A stretch of DNA of 64,000 bases from Hippophae tibetana (Eukaryota > Streptophyta > Magnoliopsida > Rosales > Elaeagnaceae). Made by a program: the position numbers and the translations under genes. The DNA lies in assembly GCA_037013495.1 (NCBI GenBank), contig CM072805.1, positions 23,628,669 to 23,692,668 on the forward strand, in the 5' to 3' direction. Below the pieces are notes generated by a model. The model was not told where the DNA came from, searched no databases, and saw nothing but the letters and a program-made list of their open reading frames with translations. Positions within the stretch are counted from its first letter, which is position 1. Each line of letters begins with the position of its first letter. Of this stretch, positions 26,500 through 39,800 are shown in pieces.

Positions 26500-29400
26500 T
26501 AATAAAAAATGAGCCTCCATTCATGCTACATCTTGAGAGGAATTCTTTCGGACTATACATCAGGTGAATTTGGGACAATGAAGTTGGGTAATGATGGCTT
26601 GGTTAAAGTCATTGGTATTAGAGATGTATGTTTGGAGATGAATAATGACACGAGGCTACTTCTTAAAGGGGTAAAGCATATTCCTGAATTTTGTTTAAAC
26701 TTGATCTCTACAGGTAAACTTAATGATGAAGGATATTGCAATACCTTTAGTAATGGTCAATGGAAACTTACTAAAGGTGATATGGTTGTTGCTCGTGGGA
26801 ACAAGCATTCTAGTTTGTATATATTGCAGGCAAGACTCTTCAAAGGTGTTATTAATGTTGTGATAGATGAGCTCACATAAGAATTGTGGCATAAGAGACT
26901 TGCTCATATGAGTGAGAAAGGCTTGGTAGTATTGACTAAAAAGAATCTTCTTTCTGGAATGAATGATGTTTGTTTAAGAAGATGTATTCATTGTTTGGTA
27001 AGGAAGTAAAATAGAGTTTCTTTCAAGAGTTACCCTCCTTTAAAAAAATAATACATACTTGATTTGGTACATTCAGATGTATGTGGTCCTATGAAGATAA
27101 GAACTTTAGGTGGTGCTAGTTATTTTGTGACCTTCATAAATGATTGTTCAAGAAAGTTATGGGTGTACACTTTGAAGAGCAAATATCAAGTTTTAGATGT
27201 GTTTAAACAGTTTCAAGCCTTAGTTGAGAGACAGACTGGGAAGAAATTGTGATAAATCATAACAGATAATAGGGGAGAGTATTTAGGTCTTTTGATGAGT
27301 ATTGTAGGCATTGGGGCATTCGACATCAAAAGAAACCTCCCAAGACTCCTCAGTTAAATGGGTTGGTTGAGAGAATGAACAAGACATTGGTTGAAAGGGT
27401 AAGATGTCTTCTTTCGCAGGCTCAGTTGCCAAGATCTTTCTGGGGTGAGGCTTTGAATACAGTTATACATGTTCTTAATCTCACACCATGTGTTCCTTTT
27501 CAGTTTGATGTACCAAACAAAGTTTGGATTGGAAAAGGTGTTTCTTATGATCATCTCCATGTTTTTGGTTGCAAGACATTTATGCATATACCAAAAGATG
27601 AGATATCTAAGCTCGATGTGAAGATACGATAGTGTATCTTTGTTGGTTATGGTCTGGATGAATTTGACTACATATTTTATGATCCAGAAGAAATTGGTAA
27701 GGAGTCATGATGTTGTGTTTATAGAAGATCAAACTATATATACAAGATGTTGAGAAGATAGAAAAAGGAGTCCATCAGTATAACGATGATTTGATTGACC
27801 TAGATCTGGTTCATTTATCAATACAGATGGAACAAAATGTTCAAGATGACCAATAGGGTTCAGATGACACAGATGCTCCTATGCTAGCTGAAACAGATCA
27901 CCAAACTATTGATCAGTTACCATAACTAGAAATTCCACTCAGGAGGTCTACTAGAGACCGACGTTCTTCCCCACGATATGATACAGATGATTATGTGTTA
28001 TTGATAGATGAGGGAGAACCCAATTTTATATAGAAATGATGGAAGATGGAAACATGGCACATTGAGTTGGTGCTATGGAAGATGAGATGCAATCATTGTA
28101 TGACAATCACATATTTGAGCTGGTAAAGTTGCCTAAGGGTAAGAGAGCTTTGAAGAACAAGTGGGTCTATAGAGTGAAGCAAGAAGAACATAGTTCACAA
28201 CCACGATACAAAGTTAGACTGGTCGTTAAGGGATTTATTCAAAGAAAATGTATTGATTTTGATGATATTTTCTCTCCTGTTGTGAAGATGTCTTCCATAT
28301 GTGTTATTCTAGGTCTAACAAAAAGCTTGGATTTAGAAATTGAGCAAATGGATATGAAAATTGCCTTTCTTCATGGTGATTTAGAGGAAGAGATTTATAT
28401 GGAGCAGCTAAAGTGTTTTGAGGTTAAAGGAAAATAGGATTATGTATGCTGGTTAAAGAAAAGTCTCTACGGGTTGAATCAAGCACCTAGATAATGGTAT
28501 AAGAAGTTTGAGTCAATTATGGGGGAGCATGGTTACACGAAGACTACTTTCGATCATTGTGTTTTTTTGCAGAAATTCTCTGATGATGATTTTATCATTT
28601 TGTTGCTCTATGTTGATGACATGTTGATTGTTGGCAGAAATTCTTCAAGGATTGATAATTTGAAGAAGCAATTGAGTAAGTTCTTTTCCATGAAGGACTT
28701 GGGGCCAGCAAAACAAATTCTTGGTATTTGAATTTGTCGAGACAAGAAAGGAAAGAAGTTGTGTACATGTCACAGGAACGGTACATTAACAAGGTACTTG
28801 AAAGGTTTCATATGGATAAAGCTAAAGTGGTTTCTTCTCTTTTATCTAACCACTTTAAGTTGAGATCGAGTCAAGGCCCATCAATAGATAAAGAGTAGGA
28901 AGATATAGAAAAGGTTCCATATGCCTCAGTAGTAGAAATCTTAATGTATGAAATGATGTGTATGAGGCTAGGCATAGCTCATGCAGGTGGAATTGTTAGT
29001 CATTTTTTTTTCGAATCTAGGAAGAGAGCATTGGTATGTAGTAAATTGGATTATGAGATATCTTCGAGGTACTTCCAAGTTAACATTTAGCTTTGGAAGT
29101 GGAAAACCAGTGTTAGTTAGATACACTGATTCAGATTTGGCAAGAGATGAAGAGTCTCGTAAGTCTACTTTAGGTTATCTAATTACTTTCTCTGGTGGAG
29201 CAGTTTCTTGGCAGTCAAGATTACAAAAGTGTGTTGCACTTTCTACAGTAGAGACATATTTTATTGCAACAACAGAAGCTTGTAAGGAGTTGTTATGGAT
29301 GAAACAAAAATATATGTTGTTCTGCGATAATCAGAGTTCTATTCACCGAGCGAAGAACTAGGCGTTTCATTCAAGATCAAAACATATTAATATGAGGTAT

Positions 29401-30267
29401 CATTGGATAAGGGATACTCTTAACAATAAGTTGCTTGAACTTAAGAAAATCCATACTGATGAGAATGGATCTGACATGCTGACAAAAGCAGTGTCAAGGG
29501 AAAAACTTGAAATTTATTGTTCAATTGCTAGGTTGACGGATCCCTCCATCTAATTAGGAAAGAGAGAGATTTGTTGGGTTTCTCTCTTATTTGAAGGAGC
29601 TCAAGTAAAGCCCATGTGGTTTTATGACCCATGGAAAAAGGGAAAATTTTGTCCATTTGATTGGTTAATTAATAAACCCATTTAGGGTTTGTTGTGGGTG
29701 AATTTTCTACAGAAAATTAAGAGCAACAGTAGAAAACTGAGTAGTTTTTCAGTTTTTCTCTTCTTCAGAAAGCCTTCATCAAGCGCTTTGATGGAAGGTC
29801 ATTTTTGGTCCGATTGAGTTGAAATTTTGCAAGAAGGTTCACGACTCAAGACTCTTCAATCTGTACGGTGAGATTTGGATTTAGCTCACCGGTTTGAAAA
29901 AATCTAGGTCATAAACAATGACTACAAAATTGGGTTAAATCTCTCAATTTTCTTGAAATAATTGTTAGTTTTCAAGAATTTGTATTCTTTATGATGTTGT
30001 TAATTGTTTGTCTCTAGTTTTATCTAGAGAGAACTTTTGTAAAATTGTTTCTTGATAGTTGAAGTTTTGGAAAAGAATGTCGTGATTGTTTCTTTTTTAC
30101 ACTAGGAAGATTTTTTCACGTAAATTGATTGTATTGATTTTGTGTATGTTTCATTTTGAGTTCTATTTATTTATTTTCTAAAAGATTTACACAAAGAATG
30201 AGAATACGTTTCATTTATGCTATTTAAAGTTTATTAAATTTGAATTATTATTGTGATTCTCCTAACA
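26500..30267 (+). mobile_element. Ty1/copia remnant E with 3' LTR
   Basis: Plus-strand order: protease/integrase linker (26509-26880), integrase zinc region and core (HSDVCGPMKIRTLGGA, 27064-27250), reverse transcriptase (QMDMKIAFLHGDLEEEIYMEQ and LLLYVDDMLIVG, 28075-28730), RNase H (about 28980-29500), polypurine stretch GGAAAGAGAGAGA, then the 3' LTR. The wording is of the Tork/Tnt1-94 type. gag and the 5' LTR are not in the window. It is broken in many places. Confidence 0.82.
29572..30267 (+). repeat. 3' LTR of copia remnant E (696 bp)
   Basis: Begins TGTTGGGTTT right after a purine-rich tract and ends TCTCCTAACA, giving the TG...CA ends of an LTR. The partner LTR is missing, so no age can be estimated. 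Its right edge lies about 600 bp downstream of the ALA3 stop codon. Confidence 0.7.
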
Positions 30268-30864
30268 ACATAAATTAAAAGATAGATTGTGAGAATTTTT
30301 TGAATTTACTAATAGGATAAATTAAAGAATATATTAAATATAAATGAAATTAACTTTTAAAGTTTACGAGAAAGAATATTAATTAACATATTTTATTCTT
30401 AAAAAAGTGAATTGGGTTGTACTCAGGTCCAGCCCACCACTTAACGCTAGCAGTTAATTACGCTGCCAAATGAAGAACTAACCTTTAAGCTGAAGGTTTG
30501 AACTTTCATGACCAACATGCAAAGCAGCTTCAAAAACACAAGTTGATGTGTAAGCTTAAGAGAATGAGACTGGGAAAGCTTATCATAGACTCTAGTTGTC
30601 GTAAATCAGTGAATAACATTGAGCCCTAGGTGCGAAAGAAACTGAGTTTAATAGATCATTTAGTATAATTAGAAACAAGCCTGAGTAACTACTAATGTTG
30701 CTCCCAAAGGAACAAACAATTAACATATTCTGGAAGTGGTAACAAAATTGCATTGGCAACAAATATGTAAGTAACCAAAGCTATGATATGACACCAGATA
30801 ATTTACAAAATTTTCTAGAGCTAAAGGTCAAACAGGAAACTTTGTACAAGTCAAGAACCATCAT
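30268..30864 (-). other. ALA3 3' UTR and flank
   Basis: No other gene seen. The 200-400 bp next to the stop codon should be the ALA3 3' UTR; the poly(A) site cannot be fixed. Confidence 0.4.
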
Positions 30865-33800
30865 TCAGTGTTTCTTTTTGGCTCGTGACTTCACGCTGGC
30901 TCTCCTAGCGACATCCCATGGTCTCTGAGCTGTACGGATGCCTAGTTGTGCTGCAAAATACGACTCATACCCAGGTGAGTCGAAAGCAAAGCCAGTGTGT
31001 TTCGATACTGCCGGTGGGAGTCGAGCAATCGCATAGCTCCTTGCTTCATCGGGCGTAAGGTGGTTATCAATCTCTAGCAATTTTTTCCTTTTCATACCTT
31101 CAGGCTCGTGCCTGTGAATTTCCTGAATAATCTGATAGTCATATGGGAAGAACCATCTCTGAACCCTACATTCCATATGAAAATAAATAAGACCAATTAG
31201 GAAAGAAAATGGAAAAGAGAAAATATGTAAGGGTGTGTGAAATTGAAGAACTAAAACAGCATGTTAGATGAGCTAGCTCATGTGCTATGTGAGCTGAGTT
31301 GTCTTTTTAATCTTAAAATTGAGTTGAGTTGTACTGAACTACTCATTTGATACCATTAATATAAAGTACACTTAAAAACTGTAACATCAGGTTAATAATT
31401 TTTCATCTGGGCCAAGCAAGATGATAGGCAGTGAGATAATGGGCTCCAATTTCATACTCAAAAGGCATACAACCATGATGCTATCAGATTCAAGAATTCA
31501 TAGTAATTAATAAGCCATCTACTAAAATGAGTATAACCAGGTACACATTTGGATTATGGACTCGGAAAAAATTTGGAATAAAAATTGTAAATATCTTGCA
31601 CCATTTGCTTACTTACCCCAAGTAAATGAAATCACCAAAAAGTGCAACAATGGGAACAAGAAGAAGTGTCAGATAGAAGTAGAATGTGCTCATCAAGACA
31701 TATATGACATAATATACATTTTCCTGTAAAATTATAAAACGTATCATTAATAACTAGAAAATAAGGTTATCAAAGCAAAAACTTACTTAGAGAAAGGATG
31801 AGAAAACCCACCTGTCGGTCATGTTGTGTCATAATGCCAGAATATATGAGAATGAATACAAACCACGCTGATATGCTTCCTCCAACACTAATATAATGCC
31901 ACCTAGTAATTGAATTGCAAGTCATGAGAAGACGCAAGTTGATGGTCACTACAACACAAGTGAAGGCCATTGTGCTGACATCCCACAGACCAAAAATCTT
32001 GCCGTCTGAATTACGTGCAGCGAAGCTAGAATGAGTTACAAAGTAATAGCAGACAAGAGATTGATACACAGAGGAGATAGCCCATATTGTTACAATCCTC
32101 CATTTAAAAAAGACATCCCTTATTCCCTCCCCATATATCTCTGGGTACTTCATGGAAAGGGATGCACTAACGTCCTGTTAAGGAACAAAAGAAAAGCCTT
32201 AGTACAAATATATGCTGCAAATAAACATTAGGTCAGTCTGATTGTGTGAGTAGCAAAGAATTAAAAAGTTGCATGCCTGGTAGGAAAGAGTGCAGTACCT
32301 TGTCAAAAAGCCCAACAATGATAACAGGCAGGGCTGTAAATACGACATTATACAGTGATTGAAACCAGTCATCATAGAATCTTTGACCAGAAAACCCAGT
32401 TTGAAAGGTAAACCAAAATTGAGTCAAAGTGAATGTAAGATTCTTGTAAAAGAAATATGCTATAACCTGCAATTAGCAATCAATAATTGTCAAGGATGTG
32501 CAATCAACATCACTTTTAACATTTTCATTTGGTTAAAAAGAAAACAGACCTTGCATAATCTAAGATAGGACCAACGTCCATGAACAAGTAGTAAATTTGT
32601 AAGAAATCGGAACTGAGCAATTGCAAAATCACTTGCCATGACTGCCTGCATTCCTTCTTGTCCGCTTATTCCAATACCAACGTGGGCAGCTTGAATCATG
32701 CTCACATCATTGGCACCATCACCAATGCTAAGTGTTATTTTCCTTGCATCTTTCCTGACCATACTTGTCACCTGCAAACAATTAACAAGTCTTGATGCAT
32801 CAGCACATCATCAATAACAGAAATTGTAGTCCATTCTTCAACTATCGGTTCCATTTATATATCTAGCACTCCCCTCAAGCATGGGCTCTATACACTTTAC
32901 ATGCTTAACATTTAAAATTCAACTATTGGTATTAAGGGTGCAAGCTTGAGCACAAAACCTCCCACTTTGATATCATGTTAAAGCATGGTCACTAATCATT
33001 CCAAAAGATTAAACTATAGGGAGATGGACCAACAAACATTTGAAACATCTAACAATGAAAGGATTTGGATATTGGTCATTTCTATATAATATTACATTTG
33101 AGTTTTCTTTCTACTCCGAGTTGATTAGAAGCATCATTCTCAAAGACAAATTCGAGTTTTTGACACTCGGCTCAAATTATACTCTACCAGTCCTGTTTAG
33201 CCATAGCCATGTTACTACAACTTAAATTGTTTGACTCCAAGCGTTGATGAAGCAAAAGAATATTGCATATACATCTGTTGAAACAATGAACACTTTGCAT
33301 ATGATATCATTTAAAAGACTAAGTCATGTGTTGGATTTAACAAATATTGTGGACTGCCAATTTAATCTCCAAAAAAACACAGCCAGTATATGATGTGCAG
33401 CAAAACAAAATATGTCCAGATAATATTAATATTTACCAAAATAACATATTCTTAATTGCCGTGAAGACCAAAAAAAGTATTTAATTACCGAACAAATAAT
33501 GTTCAGACTGCGAAGCTCACCTGAGCTTTCTGTAAAGGAGAAACTCGGCAGCAAACAACAGAAACACAGTTCAAACTCAAATTTAGTAGCATGCCACGCA
33601 GAGATGGATCTAATGCATACATCAAGCACTTTCCATCTATTACAATCCCCATTTTTGGTCCAGACACCAATTGAAGATGGTTTTGTTGTTCTTCTAGGCA
33701 TCTTTTTAAATCTTTCTTTACTTCTTCTTTAATGCAGCGTGCAATTTCCACTTGATCGCCCTAAGAAAATAATTTAAGCGCTGTTAAATAACAACAGTGA

Positions 33801-36800
33801 TAAAGATAAGAGTCTCCATTTTCCATCATTCAAGGGTACCCCCTAAAAAGTAAAAATTGCCACTTACCCGGTTTTCAACTTCCCTTATAGTATCCGTTTC
33901 TGAACTGATGATAAACTGTTTCATTTCATTGTTGATTAGGTTGCATGCTGTATCAAAATTTGAATAGAAAACTTAGAACAAACAAGATAATTGAGTAAGA
34001 GAGAGTCAACAAAAGGAAAGAGATAAGATAGGGAAACCAACAAATGGGAGCAGGGGGAGCAGAGAAGTACCACATTCCATGCAAACCTGGCTTACCATAG
34101 GCTATATTTATTGCTGTCTCCATCTTGTCTCCTGTTAGCACCCAAATCTTAATTCCAGCTTTTGAAAGAGTCTCTATACAAGCTGGAACCCCTTCTTGAA
34201 GCTTGTCTTCGATAGCAGTACACCCAATCAAAATCAGATCATTTTCTATGAGTTCTGCAACCTGCACAAATTTCATATTTAATTTATTCTTTTTTTTTTA
34301 AGACGATTTATTTTTCACATAACAACTTAAGACCTAAACCACATTTAACAATATAATTATAACAGAAACAGGAAACAGTTGCCAGATAAGAGAACCTACA
34401 GAGGAATCCACAAAATATAAAAGTTATATTTAAAAAAAAAACACACAATCATCATAAATTACTAAACCAACCACTAGTACTATACGTTAGTGGATTGGCA
34501 AGTATTTCTCTACAAATATAGTCTTCATCTTGTAAATTTAGAAAGAAAATAAAATGTGAATAGGAAAAGGTGGATGAGCTGGTATAGTATAAAGTGGACT
34601 GAACTTGGGAGAAAATCCCATCTATGATAGAAGTATTACAAGTTCAAAAGACTACCTCATCCAACTCCTTCTCACGATCTCGCAGAGAAGATTTAGCCTG
34701 GACAAATTTCTCATTCCAGCTTTCATACACATCAAGGGTTAGATCTTTATAGGCTAAGCATAGTGTACGTAATCCAGAAGATCCACATTGCTCCAAATGT
34801 TCCCTAGAAGCTTTCTTTAAATCATCATTCCCATCAGCTAACCTCTCGTAGACTACAGTATCAGCACCCTATTATAAAAGTTACTTAGCCAGATATCATC
34901 CTCTTCTCCAACTGCTCAAAAACTATCAGTATGGAAATGTATTACCTTGCAGTATAATACAAGCTTTCCATCAGGATAGCGACAAACAACAGACTGGCGC
35001 TTCCTCGAACTGTTTTACTTGAAAATATCAGTCAAAATTAGAAACCAACCATTATCACAACATAAATGTGCATACAAACTAAAAATGTGCTCTTACCTAT
35101 TAAACTCAAGAACATTTAGAATCTCATATGAGACATCTTGGACTTTGCCCATCTTCTCTACGTGAGATTCACGAACATATATCATTGTAGGCGTTCGTCT
35201 GATAATAACAAAAGAATATTATCCACCTCAAATGATGTTTGGAAAATGACAAATCTTATAAATCAGGTCCTTAAAAGACCAGAACCAAAGCCTGGAAGAA
35301 GCTCATATGCTTCAAGTTAGTTTATAGATCATAGATGAAATTTATCGAGAAACCAATCATACTAAAGCTTAAGATATGTGCCAACTATATTTTATACATC
35401 TAACAGTCTCTTCAATTATAGGTTCAACAAATAGAGATGCAAAGGTTTGAACACAAGATCTCCCGTTCTGATATTATGATAGAGTGTTGGTCATAAATAC
35501 TCCCAAAAAGTTAAGCTATTGATATAAGTCAACAACCATTTTATACACCTAACAAGAACAACCATCATCTAAAACATCTTTTACATACAGAATTGAGCCC
35601 TCTCACAATTTCTAGTGGATCAATAAAATATCCACCACAGAGCATCTTGTGGAAGGAACAACCTACAGATTTGGCCAACAACAATCAATTGGATTCATAG
35701 CTAGATTGTAACATATCAACCACATAATCTCTTTTCTAATTCAAATTATAGAACTAAAGAAAAATTCAAGAGATATTGATTTAAAAAATTCAAGAAATAA
35801 ATTAAAAGAAACCAAATGAAAAAAGAAGAAGAAAAAAACAGAACTAAAGATTCCACCTGTAAAAGAAGAAGCCAAATTTCTTTGCAGCTGTTACAAGAGC
35901 AGCTTCATCTGGTGATGCAGCTTGATAGATAATTTTCTCTGGGGACTCATCACCTTCAGGAAGCACAGTGTGACAAATAGCAAGGCATCTGAAGAATTGC
36001 TGAAAAGAATAAAAGGCTTTGATGAGATATCAGAAATACGTCTAAAAAATAAAGATCATGGAAAATAAATAATCTATTCATGATAGCCCAATCTAATCCC
36101 TATTTTCTTACACATGTCCAAAGAAAATTTAGAAGTTCATTATTCTAGTTTCTTCTTTGAGTAGAACCTTTTTATGGTTCCTGGGGCCCTTTACAAAGGG
36201 AAAATGCAGGGATATAAATTGACTAGGTTGAAATGTTACCCGTGGGTCTCCACAATTGCATTCGTATTTAAATTTGTTTAACAAAAAATGTCAAGGAACT
36301 ATACTTTTCCATGTTTAGAGCACAAATTGCTACTCATTGAACCTCTTAAATACACGATTAAGTTTCTTCAATGTAAATCTATCATTATCAGCACAAAGAT
36401 CATATCACACTGTCTAACTAAGCTTGAAAAGAATTTTGCATCAACTGTCACGGGACAACATCAGACGGAAATCATAAATTAAATTAAGCCTCAACGGGCA
36501 AGCAGATGTCACTTTGTACGTGCATGTTTTGGTACCCTTGTATGGCAATAAAGCTCCCACAGAGAAACAAAGCCTCAAAATCATCCCTTATGCAACCCAT
36601 CTCAAGTGACGAAAAGAAAATTTTCATAAAAAACCGGAACCATATCAATAGAAACTAATGTCGGATACTCCATAAAGTTCTTACTTAAAAAGCTGAATGA
36701 ACCTCAGCATTTAATTAAACAAACTTTAATCTGTCCTTCATTTCAAACTAAAGAATACTTTACCATGCAAATATCAGGATTAGGCTCATTCCTCCATGCT

Positions 36801-39800
36801 CCACGCATAAGCCTGGCATCATCAAAGTTGAATCCCTTGTCTTGCATTGCATTGGCTGATATTTTCCCCTGTAATAAACAAATGAGATCAGAATAGATGG
36901 ACATTATTGAATGGAATCATCTATGCACATAGTAGAAATAGATTCATACATCTTCAAGTTTAATGCCTTTCCGCTGAGCTAGCCCCTTCTCTATTTCAGT
37001 GAAACCTGTTCCGTAGAGCTCTCCTCCAATTGAACACTTGAAGAACTCCATTAGATTTCTTGTTAGAGTTCCAGTTTTATCAGAAAATATGTACTGCACC
37101 TGAGAAAACATGGATAATGTAACTTATATTGGGAAACAAGTAGAAAATTATAAGAGGGGCATTTTGTGATTTATAAAATTTTGTACTACAGATACAGGTA
37201 AAGAATCAATGAGAAAATCAGATTTTTCTCATTCCAGTGACATTTTTCTCATCTCTATTTTCCATCCTATCTACTCTCTTATTTCCAAACCCTAATCTCA
37301 TAATAGAATAGATTTCAACTAGTATGCTACAAAATTGATGGGTATCAAAATGCCACTTCTTTTCTCCAAGTAACATTTCATGACACTCCAACAATGCACC
37401 ATCTTACCTGTCCAAGTTCCTCATTCAAATTAGAAGTCCTAGCCGATGCAGGGGTATCACTTTCAATATGATACATATGTAAGTCCTTATTGATAAATTG
37501 AGTAGACTGAATAAATTTGATCATCTGAATATGCATAAAAAAGGAAATACAGATTATTTTTAATATGCAACAACAATAATCAGGCAGTTAATAAGCTACA
37601 GAGCATACCTCAATGGAAACATATAGAGAAATAGGGATAATTGTAGAGTATAACGTTATAAGTGTAAACATAGTAAGAATAGCAACCTGTATCACCAATG
37701 AGCTTAATCAGCACCAAAATCATAACATTTACCTTAAAGGAAAAATTGAAAAAAGAAGGTAGTTACAACATACTGAGCAACACTGTCTTACCACAAAAGG
37801 TCTATCAGGGTTAAACTGGCTTTCCACACTCTCTTGAAGACCTAAGTAGTAGTGTTTGCTGTCAATGAATAGTCCGCTGCAAAAAAAGAAGCAAAAACAC
37901 ATTAATCACAGAAAGCACAATTGACAGCAAGGACTTATTGAAATGAGATTCAGTATTGAATGAAATAAAAGATAATGTAGACCAGCTACTTGCCAAACCT
38001 GCCTAAGGCTCCAATCAGACACATTGAAAAGAGAATAGCAAAAAGTGTGAGGATAAGTTTGTCAAGCTTCTTCTCTAAAGTACTTCTTTTGGAAGGAACA
38101 TTCATGGAATTCATCATTACCTGCAACTCAGACAATCATTAGTAAAGATTGAACAACTAGAAGAATAGACTGAAAAGAGGTTATAAAGGTGGTAACTTCT
38201 CATATTGTATTACCTATCACTTGCAACTTTTAAGTAACCTCCAATTTTAACTTCTGACAAGAGACATCCGAAGATAAAAAAATGAAAAGACGTAAAGATA
38301 AATAACCCCTGTCAACATAACGATAACAACTTCACAGGATAAGAAAACTCCTTGGCTCAGTAGCTCACAATGTTTGAATGATTTGATATGTGTTTGAACA
38401 TGGTTGAAATTTACATTACTCGCACATTGAAGGGTATTTGGGCAGACCTAAAAATCTATGTTCATCGTGTAATTCCTTTTTTTCACCCTTTCTCAACCTT
38501 GAACCTGGGATCTAGCCCTTAAATACCTCAGGTTCTTAGAAGCTGGTACCAATTGAGATGTTGTCCAGATAGTACTAGCTTCTAAGAACCTAAGGTACTT
38601 AAGGATTAGGTCCTAGGTTCGAGGCTGTGAAAGGACAAAAGGAATGGGTTACATGGTATACATAGATCTGTGGGCCCACCCAGATACCCTTCAATACGCA
38701 AGTAACGTGAATTTCAACCATGCTCAAACAATATACAATTGCAAGTTCTTAGTTACATCACATCTCAAGATGAAAAGAAGCATTAAAGAAAAATAGGAAA
38801 ACCCAGAATTTTCAGTAACAAACCATTTAAGTAACCTCCAGTTTTAACTTCTGACAAGAGCCATACGAAGATGAAAAAACGAATAGAGGTAAAGAAAATA
38901 ACCCCACGTCAATAGAACGATAATAACTTCAAAGAAAAAGAAAAATCCAAGACTCAGGCTCTCAATGTTTGAATGATTTGATATGAATTTACATCACATC
39001 TCAAGATGAAAAGAGGCATTAAAGAAAAATAGGAAAACTCAGAATGTTTGGTAACAAACCTTTGTTTCGTGACCTGCAAAAATAACAACCCCAACAATGT
39101 ATTCAGTGTTCCTAAGACTGCACCCCTGAAAGAACAGTGACTGTTAATAAATTATTATTAGTGGTATATTAGTTGTGTACAACTAATATACAGCTGATAA
39201 AGTATATTAGTTGTACACAACTAATATACCACTAATAATAATTTATTAACAGTGACATCCCAATGTCATAGAATAGTGATTAGAGAAATACTAAAATTAA
39301 TACTGACCAAATAAGAAAAAATTGCGAGATAAAGTGTAAGTTAAAGTCATCCAATAAAAAGAATTCCATAAGCCTCAAATCAAATAAATAAAGGTTGAAA
39401 TGGTTCAGTGTTATCAGTTTCCTGCAATGCAGCCAAAGGTTGTAAGATGACTTCCAGAGAGAGTTCAAAACAGTTGACTAGCCATGAAGAATCACATCCA
39501 AGAAAGCTGGCAATAACATCACATGATAAAACATAAAATATGAAGAAAAAAATTGTAAGAAGGAAGTTCACATCTTACTCGCAACAAAATTTGATTTGGT
39601 GTGATAGGTAATGTTTGCTTGTCCATGATGAGATTGCCTGTAAAAGTGTATAAGGAATTGTTTGGTTGCTCACACTGCAGTTCACCTGTTACTAGAAAAA
39701 GAAAGGTTGGGTGAATTTAAATTGACACTTCAATTTTGTTAAAAGTAACCACCACTAACACCCAAGACTATATTGAATAACTTCTATGAATTCCAAATGC

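Noticed and set aside
26471-30864. Opposite end of the CACTA element
   Set aside because: No inverted terminus of the GTAGTAGTG type was found before or after copia remnant E.
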